Shown here: one piece after another, positions 8,574-16,244 of the stretch
Numbering within the stretch: position 1 is the first letter of the stretch
Layout: each line of letters starts with the position of its first letter
Assembly: GCA_946549035.1 (NCBI GenBank)
Contig: CAMNQH010000034.1
Span: forward strand, 1 to 35,316
Direction: 5' to 3'
Source: an uncultured Lachnospiraceae bacterium
GTDB taxonomy: Bacteria; Bacillota; Clostridia; Lachnospirales; Lachnospiraceae
DNA length: 35,316 bases
Made by a program: the position numbers and the translations under genes
Notes under the pieces: generated by a model
What the model was told of the DNA's origin: nothing
Database searches by the model: none
The model's input: the letters and a program-made list of their open reading frames with translations, nothing else

Positions 8574-9068
8574 CTAATCACTTACAATTCCACCATAATA
8601 CGTAAACTGGTAAATCCTGTTTTCTTTCTGATACACAAACCCTTTCCCGTTATACATGTTGCCTCCTCCGTAGTTACGCACCATATACAGCAATCCTTTC
8701 TTATTTCGGTACATCCAGCCGTTTAATCCTCCGGCTTTACATACGGCATACAGAGACATCCGCATTAACTCCAGAATCATGTCCGGGTCAATCTTTCCCG
8801 CTTCTTTTAATGCATTCCCAAAATAATTCATCATCCAGACAGGACGCTGTTCATACCGCACCACGTCCTGCCAGGAAAAGGACTCTCTCATGTTAAAGTC
8901 CTCCGTCAGTTGAAATCCTCCTTTCTCGTAAATTTGCTGTTTCTGGCGATCCTCGTTTACTGCCTTTCCCAGCCATTGCTGTTCCAGCTTGTAAAACCTC
9001 TCGCTCTTGGCTCTTTGCAAAAACAAATACAGGTGTTCCATGTCGTAACTCTTCTGCTCCACGTTCAT
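8574..9068 (-). CDS. Small DUF5680-like protein
   Basis: The 164-residue protein has no signal peptide or membrane segment. The N-terminal half is helical and charged, with LYLFLQRAKSERFYKLEQQW near residues 11-30. The rest is rich in Tyr, Gly and Trp, including RPVWMMNYFGNAL, GGLNGWMYRNKKGLLYMVRN and YQFTYYGGIV. The VW-MNYFG and YQFTYYGG patterns resemble the DUF5680 family, but I assign this from memory and not strongly. I chose ATG 9068, preceded by GAGAGGGTA; a longer frame to 9137 would run into the palindrome at 9129-9171. Its upstream region is shared with the divergent peptide gene at 9252, so it may belong to that regulatory unit. Biochemical function is unknown. Confidence 0.8.
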   Translation of the reverse strand: MNVEQKSYDMEHLYLFLQRAKSERFYKLEQQWLGKAVNEDRQKQQIYEKGGFQLTEDFNMRESFSWQDVVRYEQRPVWMMNYFGNALKEAGKIDPDMILELMRMSLYAVCKAGGLNGWMYRNKKGLLYMVRNYGGGNMYNGKGFVYQKENRIYQFTYYGGIVSD

Positions 9069-9128
9069 TACCCTCTCTTTTGTATTATGCTTATAACTTT
9101 TTATTATCTCATATATTCCGGCATTTTT

Positions 9129-9171
9129 CCATTGCAAACGGCGGAAAAAAACTTTCCGTCATTTGCAATGG
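9129..9171. promoter_or_regulatory. 43-bp palindrome between divergent genes, probable operator
   Basis: The left arm 9129-9147 is CCATTGCAAA, then CGGC, then GGAAA. The right arm 9153-9171 is TTTCC, then GTCA, then TTTGCAATGG. The outer 10 bp and the inner 5 bp are perfect, and the central spacer is AAAAC. Each arm ends in an outward-reading TTGCAA, a passable -35, pointing to the DUF5680-like gene on one side and the peptide gene on the other. No T-run follows on either strand, which argues against a terminator and for a divergent operator. Confidence 0.6.
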
Positions 9172-9212
9172 CCTATTCTCATTTCGTAGCTTAAAATCAT
9201 CCTATGTACCGG

Positions 9213-9226
9213 ATATAGCGCTATAT
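9213..9226. promoter_or_regulatory. 14-bp perfect palindrome in the peptide-gene leader
   Basis: ATATAGCGCTATAT lies 12 bases before the GGAGGTGA ribosome site of the peptide gene. It overlaps a possible -10 (TATAGC, 9214-9219) that is 17 bases from TTAAAA (9191-9196). This makes it a candidate operator for the adjacent regulator. Confidence 0.45.
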
Positions 9227-9251
9227 ACCAGTCAGAATGGAGGTGAAGTCT

Positions 9252-9401
9252 GTGTCAAAAAAATTAAAAACATCCGTGATTGCTTTTGCTGTTGCAGCAG
9301 CCATAGCCGCTGCCTGCGCCGTTGCACCTGTGGCTGGTAGCGCATGTGAAGACGGACAAGTTGTTGGATACTTCTTACCTGATGCTATTGAATGCTCCTA
9401 A
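9252..9401 (+). CDS. Small exported peptide, candidate pheromone precursor
   Basis: This is a 49-residue open frame starting with GTG. A textbook GGAGGTGA ends five bases before it, and it stops at TAA. An in-frame ATG at 9237 would overlap that ribosome site and is less likely. The N-terminus is basic (MSKKLKT), followed by a long Ala/Val-rich hydrophobic stretch and AGSA, a plausible Sec cleavage point after residue 31. The tail would be CEDGQVVGYFLPDAIECS, 18 residues with two Cys 16 apart. The stop lies 3 bases from the stop of the convergent XRE+TPR regulator. Size and export signal fit PapR-type precursors of RRNPP systems. A small bacteriocin-like or cell-surface peptide is the main alternative. 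I know no named family for it. Confidence 0.75.
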   Translation: MSKKLKTSVIAFAVAAAIAAACAVAPVAGSACEDGQVVGYFLPDAIECS

Positions 9402-9404
9402 ATC

Positions 9405-10316
9405 CTAAATATCGATGCCATAGGAATCCTTTGCTTCTTTTCTTATTTTTTCTGCAAAGGGTTCCTTTTTACAAATTTCAAAAAGAACCGCTGCTTGCTT
9501 AAATAACCTTTCCGCAACTTCTCTTTTCTCTAACTCTGCTGCAGCGCAGGCTTTGTTTGTAATTAACAATGGCAATAGATTTAACTTGCTATGAGCAGTA
9601 CAAAAATCTATACCCTCTTCACACAGCTCAAAAACATCAGCATGATGACCGCATGCTCCAAGCCTCCTGGTAATATTATATATGATCAATGGATATTTCT
9701 GAGATTTTTCCTCTTCATCAATCTTATGGCTTTCCAAATACTCCTTCAATTCCATCAATAGCTTTAATGCGCGTGTTGCATCTCCCAGATCATCATAGCT
9801 CAAAGCAATCCCATTCAATATCGTAATTTCATCAAAGGTCAGCAACCGTTTCTTGATGTTTCCAACTTTCGCAAATCCCGGCATGGTAATATGGATTGCG
9901 TCCAACAGCATCTTAAGCACTTTCGCGGCATCCTCATGGTTGTGCTTTAAAATATTCGCTTTTACAAATAACAGGTACTGCTTATCCAGGTCATTCCATT
10001 CATGTATCCGGGCTTCCATATCCTCTACCAACGTATCCATTCCTACAAAATCAAAATTTTCCAGCTTCCAAACAAGCTTTTGCTTTAGACGAACCAGTTC
10101 CATCTCTTCTTTACTGATAAACGCACTATAAATAGATTCCGAAACGCCAAGCCTTTGCATAATTGCATCAAACAGCTTTTTGCCCGGAACCTGTATATTG
10201 TTTTCTATTCTGGATAAAGATGAGGTACTGCAAATACCGAAACTTAACTCCTCCTGTGAATAACCCCTGGCAACCCTGTTTTCGTAGATCATGTCTCCGA
10301 TCAAGTAATTCGCCAT
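9405..10316 (-). CDS. XRE-family HTH plus TPR regulator, RRNPP type
   Basis: The 303-residue cytoplasmic protein has an N-terminal HTH (about residues 5-60: LIGDMIYENRVARGYSQEEL, then CSTSSLSRIENN). An all-helical remainder has the look of TPR repeats, for example DLDKQYLLFVKANILKHNHE, TILNGIALSYDDLGDATRAL and NLLPLLITNKACAAAELEKR. This HTH plus TPR plan and length match the RRNPP receptors (PlcR, Rgg, NprR relatives), which bind re-imported short peptides and switch DNA binding. The ATG is preceded by GGAAG. It is tail-to-tail with the exported-peptide gene, its likely ligand source. A -10 TATAAT with a weak -35 lies upstream. Ligand and targets are inferred, not shown. Confidence 0.88.
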   Translation of the reverse strand: MANYLIGDMIYENRVARGYSQEELSFGICSTSSLSRIENNIQVPGKKLFDAIMQRLGVSESIYSAFISKEEMELVRLKQKLVWKLENFDFVGMDTLVEDMEARIHEWNDLDKQYLLFVKANILKHNHEDAAKVLKMLLDAIHITMPGFAKVGNIKKRLLTFDEITILNGIALSYDDLGDATRALKLLMELKEYLESHKIDEEEKSQKYPLIIYNITRRLGACGHHADVFELCEEGIDFCTAHSKLNLLPLLITNKACAAAELEKREVAERLFKQAAVLFEICKKEPFAEKIRKEAKDSYGIDI

Positions 10317-10392
10317 CTAATACTTCCTTCTCTTTCGTATAACTAAAAAACTACATTATACTCTTCCAGTACTCATTATAAGCATTGTAACG

Positions 10393-10417
10393 GAAAAAGA
10401 AAGCGCCGTCGGCTCTT
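10393..10417 (-). terminator. Weak intrinsic terminator after the AraC gene
   Basis: On the minus strand, AAGAGCC (10411-10417) pairs with GGCGCTT (10401-10407) with one mismatch and a 3-base loop. It is followed by TCTTTTT (10393-10400). It lies 18 bases past the AraC stop. Confidence 0.4.
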
Positions 10418-10434
10418 GCACTCGATTCGCGTAT

Positions 10435-11409
10435 TCAATTATTCTTTCTGCGTTCCTCCCGATACCTCTTAGGGGTTAGTCCATGACGTTCCCGGAATAT
10501 CTTATGAAAATAGCTGGAATTATCATACCCCACCGCCAAGATGATATCCTCCACCGTCAAGTTCGTAGTCGCAAGCAAAAAAGCCGCCTGATTCATCCGC
10601 TTCTGCTGTATCAACTGTTTAAAATTCATACCCGACTGCCTTTTGATAAAACGGCTAAGCCCTGGGAGAGACTGCTTCATCAGCTCCGCCAATTCCGTCA
10701 ACGTCCCTTCTTTATAATGGCTTTCTATATAACGCAGCACCGTAAACATCATATTTTTTTCGTATTGTTTGGGCCCTGTACTTTGAATCCGTTCCGTATA
10801 ATTGGCAAGCTGAAGCATCAAAAGCCCCATGGTGGTCTGATTGATATTTCGAATATTTCCCTGCTTATGCACCAAGGACCAAATCATATTTTCAATGAGA
10901 TTCTGAACCGGAAGAATATCCGCCACTTGAAAATAAATATAATCCGCCGCGCCTCCTCCCTGCCGGAGGGACCCCACCAGAAAATCCCGGATTACGCTTT
11001 CCTCCTGAATCATTTCAAAGGCCTTATCAAAAAACTCTGGCAATACGATAAAATTAACGGCAATATCCTCCTCCCGGGCCGGAAAAATCTCATGGACTGC
11101 AGCCTGGTTCAAAAACAGTAAATCTCCCTTGCCCAACACCACCGTTTCCGTCTCATTGACAATATGAGTCGTTTTCCCGGAACACATATAGATCATTTCA
11201 ATATAGTCGTGTCCATGCTTAGGAAAGTGAATAAAACGCGTATGGGTGCGGATATCCATAAGCTTCCCTTTGTCCAGCATCTGCTTCCCGTCTATGACAA
11301 ACTCACGCCTTCTGGTATAAATGCTTTTTTCTACCTGCTTTTTTCCATCCAGGATCGCCTGCTCCTCCGGCGATATTTCTTTTAACTGCAGCAGCAATTC
11401 TTCTTGCAT
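10435..11409 (-). CDS. AraC-family transcriptional regulator with cupin sensor domain
   Basis: The 324-residue protein has an N-terminal cupin-like sensor, with HGHDYIEMIYMCSGKTTHIV and GKGDLLFLNQAAVHEIFPA near residues 65-112. The C-terminal double HTH spans about residues 225-320, with LTELAELMKQSLPGLSRFIK and then VEDIILAVGYDNSSYFHKIF and GLTPKRYR. It is cytoplasmic and probably senses a small molecule. GGAGG lies 8 bases before the ATG. The gene starts 25 bases after the hydantoinase-family gene, so it is likely the last gene of an mgtE-hydantoinase-araC operon. AraC proteins with this layout commonly control sugar genes, and rhaBA lies 2 kb away, but the link is only positional. Confidence 0.92.
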   Translation of the reverse strand: MQEELLLQLKEISPEEQAILDGKKQVEKSIYTRRREFVIDGKQMLDKGKLMDIRTHTRFIHFPKHGHDYIEMIYMCSGKTTHIVNETETVVLGKGDLLFLNQAAVHEIFPAREEDIAVNFIVLPEFFDKAFEMIQEESVIRDFLVGSLRQGGGAADYIYFQVADILPVQNLIENMIWSLVHKQGNIRNINQTTMGLLMLQLANYTERIQSTGPKQYEKNMMFTVLRYIESHYKEGTLTELAELMKQSLPGLSRFIKRQSGMNFKQLIQQKRMNQAAFLLATTNLTVEDIILAVGYDNSSYFHKIFRERHGLTPKRYREERRKNN

Positions 11410-11434
11410 ATAAACCTCCGCTTTCTGCCGTCCT

Positions 11435-13441
11435 CTACAAACCCGCCCAGGGGCTCTTGGCGTAAACAGAAATTTTTTCTGAAAGGAAAACAGAACCGCC
11501 GTAATTCGTAGATGCCTCCGTCATACGGGATGTTGTATGAAATGTAAGCTTTCCTTCATTGGCTCCCCTTCGGAGAGCTTCCGCCCTGGCTAATCGTTGA
11601 GCCTCCCGGGCCGCCTGCATTCTGGCTTCCTCAAGGCTTCCCGCCAGAAAGCTTATCCCGTTTCCGGACACACGAACGTCTTCTCCCACCCCTTCCGGCA
11701 AAAGCTCTAACGTTACGCAAACCTCCACATTTCCTACGATCGCCCCCAGGGCGTTTGCAACATTGGAATGCTCTCCCAAAAGCGCCTGGGTACCCAGCAG
11801 CTTCGCCACATCCTTCAGAAATACTCCCACAGGGCCCCCTACGCCAATTAACGGCACCGGACATGATAATTCCAGGCGCAAAAATCCCTCTTGTTCCTGC
11901 TTAAAGGCCTCCTCATACAACTGCTCCACCAAATATTCTATCCCCTGGTTTTTCCCCTCTTGCTTCAGTTTGGGAAATTTATCCCACAGCAGGACCCGAG
12001 CTACGCCGCAGTACAGCTTTCTTTGCACCTTTTCATAAATGCACCGGCTAAGGGTCTTCTCATCCGTCCCTTGAAGCTGCGCCATCACGGACATGGCGTC
12101 CCAAGCCGCCTGCGTATCATAACCATTGTAATCCCCCAGCACATGCATGGCGTCTGTGGGGGTAATCCCGCATCGAATCAATACTCCCTCATCCACCAGC
12201 CGTTTTAATTGCATGGGCACCAGGGTAATGTGATATTCCTCTTCCAACGCCGCCAGGCTCATGGGATTCTGATAAAAAGCCGCCGCGATACGAAGCTCCA
12301 GGGAAGAATATGAACTGCTTCCTCCAATCTCTTTTAACCCTACATAAATATGGTTGCGCCAGCTATTGGACTTCACCGGCGCTTCCCGCCCTCTACGGCA
12401 AAATGTTCGAATATTCGGATACCGGAGGGCTGCCATAGCCATAGGCATAATCCGCCGGCTCCCCAGCTCCAAATTCCCGTCCGGATGAAGGATTACCTCA
12501 CTGTCCCCGCCCAGGCCAAAGGTATCCACATACATCCCTTTTACGTAGAGCCTCCAATCCCCTACGGTTATCCCGCCTTCCGACCGGATTGGCGCCCCGT
12601 TTTGCACCAGGGAAATATCCGTGGTGGTTCCGCCCATGTCAATCACAACCCCATCTGTTACCTGATGGAGTTCGGCAGCTCCCATAACGCTGGCCACCGG
12701 CCCGCACAGTAAAGTCTCTATGGGACGGCGAAGGGAAAATTCTTCATCCATTAAGCTTCCGTCACTTCGTACAATCACAATGGGAATCTGTAACCCTCGC
12801 TCCTGCAGGGAGGATTTTACCGCCCGGAGAAATTCCCCAATCACAAAAATCAGCCTGGCATTTAATAAAGCGCCGGCTCCCCGTCCAATCACATTTTTCT
12901 CTTGAAATAATTCATATCCGCAGACAGACGGAATCCCCAGCTCTTCCACAATCTGCCTGGTCTTTTTTTCCAACACAGCTCCGGTGGGCCCGGCGAATAA
13001 TTCCACAATCCCTACCGCCTGACATTCCAAAAGCTCCCTTTCAAGAAGGGCCTTCACCTGTTTCCAGTCCGGCTCCTTTACCACTTTTCCCTGAAGGGTT
13101 TCCTGACATGGGATAAAAATCAAGGTATCGTCTATAGGAAGCCCGTAAGCCTTCCCCAGCTCTTCCACCGTCTTTCGTTCCATTCCCAGAAAAATCAACT
13201 TGCCTCTGCCTCCCTTGCCCTCCACACAGGCATTTGTAGCCAATGTGGTGGACAAGGCCGCCATCTCCGCCTTTTTTACCAATTCTTTTGGAAGCAAATC
13301 CAGAGCCTTTCCAATTCCGACAGACAAATCTTCTTTGGTAGTAGGAGTTTTGGCTGCTGCAAGTATCTTTTTTCCTTCCATATCATAAACGACGCCGTCG
13401 GTGCAGGTTCCCCCCGTGTCAATCCCGATTCCTATCCGCAT
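11435..13441 (-). CDS. Hydantoinase/oxoprolinase family protein (HyuA-like)
   Basis: The 668-residue protein belongs to the ATP-dependent hydantoinase A / 5-oxoprolinase superfamily. The N-terminal Hydant_A_N domain is seen in GIGIDTGGTCTDGVVYD near residues 4-20 and TTLATNACVEGKGGRGKL near 75-93. The catalytic hydantoinase_A part shows LLCGPVASVMGAAEL and GVVIDMGGTTTDISL near 250-285. ATG 13441 has AGGAGG eight bases upstream; a longer in-frame reading would overlap the end of mgtE. The usual HyuB partner subunit is absent here, so the substrate is open. It sits 19 bases after mgtE and 25 before the AraC regulator. Confidence 0.9.
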   Translation of the reverse strand: MRIGIGIDTGGTCTDGVVYDMEGKKILAAAKTPTTKEDLSVGIGKALDLLPKELVKKAEMAALSTTLATNACVEGKGGRGKLIFLGMERKTVEELGKAYGLPIDDTLIFIPCQETLQGKVVKEPDWKQVKALLERELLECQAVGIVELFAGPTGAVLEKKTRQIVEELGIPSVCGYELFQEKNVIGRGAGALLNARLIFVIGEFLRAVKSSLQERGLQIPIVIVRSDGSLMDEEFSLRRPIETLLCGPVASVMGAAELHQVTDGVVIDMGGTTTDISLVQNGAPIRSEGGITVGDWRLYVKGMYVDTFGLGGDSEVILHPDGNLELGSRRIMPMAMAALRYPNIRTFCRRGREAPVKSNSWRNHIYVGLKEIGGSSSYSSLELRIAAAFYQNPMSLAALEEEYHITLVPMQLKRLVDEGVLIRCGITPTDAMHVLGDYNGYDTQAAWDAMSVMAQLQGTDEKTLSRCIYEKVQRKLYCGVARVLLWDKFPKLKQEGKNQGIEYLVEQLYEEAFKQEQEGFLRLELSCPVPLIGVGGPVGVFLKDVAKLLGTQALLGEHSNVANALGAIVGNVEVCVTLELLPEGVGEDVRVSGNGISFLAGSLEEARMQAAREAQRLARAEALRRGANEGKLTFHTTSRMTEASTNYGGSVFLSEKISVYAKSPWAGL

Positions 13442-13460
13442 CTCATTTCCTCCTGACGCT

Positions 13461-14837
13461 TTAAAGTAAAAACGGCAAAAACGCCGTAGCAAGGCTTAAA
13501 AAAATAAAAAATCCCAATACATCCGTAACTCCGGTGAGAAAAATAGAGGACGCTAAAGCAGGATCTTGATTTAACGCCTTTAACACCAGAGGAATCAACG
13601 CCCCGGAAAGCCCGGCAATCATCATATTGCATACCATAGCGCCGAAAATAATACAGCCCAAATAAAAATTCTGATAAATCAGACATACAATCATCCCGGT
13701 TCCCACTCCCATACAGATACCATCCACCAGTCCCACCGCCGCCTGTTTTACAATCAGCTTCCAGCTTCCCTTAAGCTCCAGCTCTCCCAAAGCAAGGCTT
13801 CGAATGATAACAGACAAGGTCTGATTCCCAGAATTACCGCTTAAGCCGGTAACAATCGTCATCGTAGCTGATAACGCCACCACCTGGGCAATCACATGTT
13901 CAAAGCTCTTAATGGCAAAAGACCCCAGAAAGGCCGTAATCAGATTGACACAGAGCCAAGGCAGCCTGCGGCGCACCGACTCCGGAATCGTACTGTCTAT
14001 GGTTTCCTCCTTGCTGACGCCAGCCATCTGAAGCATGTCCTCCGTATGCTCCTCTAAAATAACATCAATAATATCATCCACTGTAATAATGCCAAGAAGC
14101 ACCCGCCGTTTATTCACTACTGGAATAGCGTTCAAATCATATTTGGATACCAACAAAGAGACTTCCTCCTGGTCCGTCTCCGGCTCCACCCAAATCACCT
14201 GGTCGTCACTGATGCTGTCTAGGGTATCCGCGTCGTTTCCAATCAAAATATCCCGCAAATCCGCCGTCCCTACCAATTGTTTCTGATGATTCAGCACAAA
14301 AATCGTCTCGATAAGCTCCGTTTTAGGCCCGATTTCTTTAATCTTGCGAATGGCATTTCCAATGGTAAGCTGTCCGTTTAAGGCAATGTAATCCGTTGTC
14401 ATCAGCCCTCCGGCTGTTTCCTCGTCATATCCCAGCAGCTCTGTTATGATTCTCCGCTCTCCCGCCCGCATCAAATCAATCAACTGCTTCCTGCGGTTGA
14501 TCCGAAGATTCCCCAAGATATCCACGATATCGTCCTTTTGCATATAACTAAAAATCTTGAGGATCCGGCCATTGTCAAGATAACCGGCAAGCTCCACCTG
14601 AAGCTTCTCATCCGCCGCTTCTAAAAGCTCCGCCATCTTTTCATCATCATTGAAACTGCAGAACTCTTCTAAAAGGGTATCCTCCCATTCCTCCATGGCC
14701 TCCGCCAGATCTATAGGGTGTATATGCTCATACAGCTTCTGGATCTCTTCCGTGTCTCTTCGTTCCAATGCCCGGACCAAATGCTCCTTCCGTTCCTCCA
14801 AAAGCTCTTCCTGGCTGCGGTTTGTTCTCTGCTCCAT
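13461..14837 (-). CDS. mgtE: Magnesium transporter MgtE
   Basis: MgtE is a homodimeric, Mg2+-gated channel for Mg2+ uptake at the cytoplasmic membrane. The 458 residues show the full plan: an acidic helical N domain (about 1-125), two CBS domains (about 130-255, with GGLMTTDYIAL, GTADLRDILIG and VNKRRVLLGIITVDDIIDVI), and a five-helix membrane domain (about 285-458). The membrane domain has GLSGNSGNQTLSVIIRSLA, the conserved pore-helix block. I chose ATG 14837, where GGGG lies about eight bases upstream; GTG 14846 would have no spacing. I looked for an M-box riboswitch in the 70-base leader and see none. Confidence 0.96.
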   Translation of the reverse strand: MEQRTNRSQEELLEERKEHLVRALERRDTEEIQKLYEHIHPIDLAEAMEEWEDTLLEEFCSFNDDEKMAELLEAADEKLQVELAGYLDNGRILKIFSYMQKDDIVDILGNLRINRRKQLIDLMRAGERRIITELLGYDEETAGGLMTTDYIALNGQLTIGNAIRKIKEIGPKTELIETIFVLNHQKQLVGTADLRDILIGNDADTLDSISDDQVIWVEPETDQEEVSLLVSKYDLNAIPVVNKRRVLLGIITVDDIIDVILEEHTEDMLQMAGVSKEETIDSTIPESVRRRLPWLCVNLITAFLGSFAIKSFEHVIAQVVALSATMTIVTGLSGNSGNQTLSVIIRSLALGELELKGSWKLIVKQAAVGLVDGICMGVGTGMIVCLIYQNFYLGCIIFGAMVCNMMIAGLSGALIPLVLKALNQDPALASSIFLTGVTDVLGFFIFLSLATAFLPFLL

Positions 14838-14907
14838 GACGCCCACCCCTTTCTTCTATCGTATGGCTTTACTCTTATAGGAAAGTATGCCCTAATCGTC
14901 TTTTTTC

Positions 14908-14937
14908 ATCATAGCACATTCAAAGCAGCAGCGACAA
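14908..14937 (-). promoter_or_regulatory. Promoter of the mgtE operon
   Basis: On the minus strand, TTGTCG (14932-14937), 18 bases, then TATGAT (14908-14913) with an extended TGC just before it. The predicted start is about 65 bases before the mgtE ATG. Confidence 0.6.
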
Positions 14938-14997
14938 CGAAAATCTCCCATTTTCATAAAAATCTAAGAATCTCTTTCTGTTATTTCGCGAAAAATA

Positions 14998-15006
14998 TGG
15001 TATGAT
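14998..15006 (+). promoter_or_regulatory. Extended -10 promoter of the lipoprotein gene
   Basis: TGG-TATGAT is an extended -10 with no good -35. It lies 34 bases before the ATG at 15040, which has GGAGGTG nearby. Confidence 0.5.
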
Positions 15007-15039
15007 GGACATACCTAAATTTTATTTGGAGGTGCTATT

Positions 15040-16077
15040 ATGAAAAAAAGAACTCTATCCCTTCTTTGCTTTTGGACGCTGCTCCTTTGTCTGACGGCTG
15101 GCTGCGGCCTTGCCCCGTCCCCAAAGCAGGAAGGCTCCCAGGACTCCTCAAATCCTTCGGAAGACAAGTCCCAGACAGAAGAAGAAACGCCAGACTCTGA
15201 TTCCCAGACCAAAAAAGAGCCTGAGACAGAGGACGCTCAATTAGAAACAAATCTGCCGGACTCTGATTCCCAAACAGAACCAGATCTGCCGGACTCCGAT
15301 TCCCAAACAGAGCCTCCCAAAGAGGAAGAGCTGGATTTGACTCAATTTGCCCCTATGGAAAAAGCCATGGACTCTCTTATGTTAAGCAGCATGGAGCAAA
15401 ATTGTGACTATAACAGTACAGATCCCGTCTATATCTGGTTCTCCATTTATTATGGAATCATAAACCATACCGACGAAATTTCCTTAGCGGAACAAGTAGA
15501 AGACGCCATTCGTGTGCCTGCTATGGCCGTGCAGGAATTTGCCCTGGGACTGTTTTCTGATTGCGGCGAGCTTCCTCCCATTCCGGAGCAGGTGTCTGTA
15601 GTAAGCTACGACCAGGATTGGGACGCTTACCTTTTCCTTCCTATGGAACGCGGCGCCATTAAGACGCAAATATTAAGCGCATCCTCTGGTTCCGACGGAA
15701 GCGCCCGGATATCCGCCGCCTTATATAGCAAGGAGGACAACGCTCCCCTGTTCTGCGCTGCCTTTACCCTGGTGGAAAACCCCAATATAGACTCCATTTC
15801 CCAGCCTATGTTCCCATACCATATATCCGCCATGAAACGCTCTTCGGCAATTAACACCAACACCGACCAGCCTGTTTTAACCGGCAGTTACCAGGGGTTT
15901 ACAGACAGCCATACGGTGGAATTCAAAGTTGACGGAAATCTGATGGCGTTCCAGGTCTATGACCAGGACATCATAGCCATCTTGTCTATCACAGAAGAAG
16001 GGGCGCAAGTATCCTTTGCCTCAGCCTCCGATGAATCCACTCAGGCCCGTACCATTACCAGCATTATGGGAAATTAA
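15040..16077 (+). CDS. Lipoprotein of unknown function with acidic PDSDSQT repeats
   Basis: The 345-residue protein has a lipoprotein signal peptide: basic start MKKR, a hydrophobic core and lipobox LTAGC with Cys22 as the acylated residue. It is therefore expected on the outer face of the membrane. Residues about 25-105 are a Ser/Asp/Glu/Gln-rich low-complexity linker. This contains the unit PDSDSQT three times (two copies as LPDSDSQTEP), probably a flexible tether through the wall. The remaining 240 residues form a globular domain rich in aromatic and beta-type sequence that I do not recognise. GGAGGTG precedes the ATG. It is transcribed alone, divergent from mgtE and convergent with comEC. 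Confidence 0.9.
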   Translation: MKKRTLSLLCFWTLLLCLTAGCGLAPSPKQEGSQDSSNPSEDKSQTEEETPDSDSQTKKEPETEDAQLETNLPDSDSQTEPDLPDSDSQTEPPKEEELDLTQFAPMEKAMDSLMLSSMEQNCDYNSTDPVYIWFSIYYGIINHTDEISLAEQVEDAIRVPAMAVQEFALGLFSDCGELPPIPEQVSVVSYDQDWDAYLFLPMERGAIKTQILSASSGSDGSARISAALYSKEDNAPLFCAAFTLVENPNIDSISQPMFPYHISAMKRSSAINTNTDQPVLTGSYQGFTDSHTVEFKVDGNLMAFQVYDQDIIAILSITEEGAQVSFASASDESTQARTITSIMGN

Positions 16078-16155
16078 TCCCGGAGAAATCCCGTGGTCTT
16101 TTCACTCTTTCATTCTGGTATGTTACGCCACGCTTAACACCGTTTTATATAAATC

Positions 16156-16187
16156 GGGCAGCAGGCTATCCACTTTACCTGCTGCCC
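16156..16187. terminator. Probable bidirectional terminator hairpin
   Basis: GGGCAGCAGG (16156-16165) pairs perfectly with CCTGCTGCCC (16178-16187) around a 12-base loop. It lies between the convergent lipoprotein and comEC genes. The T-tract is poor on both strands (CATTGGTATTT on plus), so it is called mainly on position and stem strength. Confidence 0.5.
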
Positions 16188-16244
16188 TCATTGGTATTTC
16201 CCTATAATATTCCCAAACCAGCGCCATTTATCAAGTCAATTTTC

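Noticed and set aside
10483..11121. A 212-codon open frame on the plus strand
   Set aside because: It is a shadow of the AraC gene in the opposite strand, with low-complexity content and no ribosome site.
14838..15039. Possible M-box magnesium riboswitch before mgtE
   Set aside because: The leader after the predicted start is only about 65 bases, too short for the roughly 160-base fold, and I see no pairing pattern that fits.
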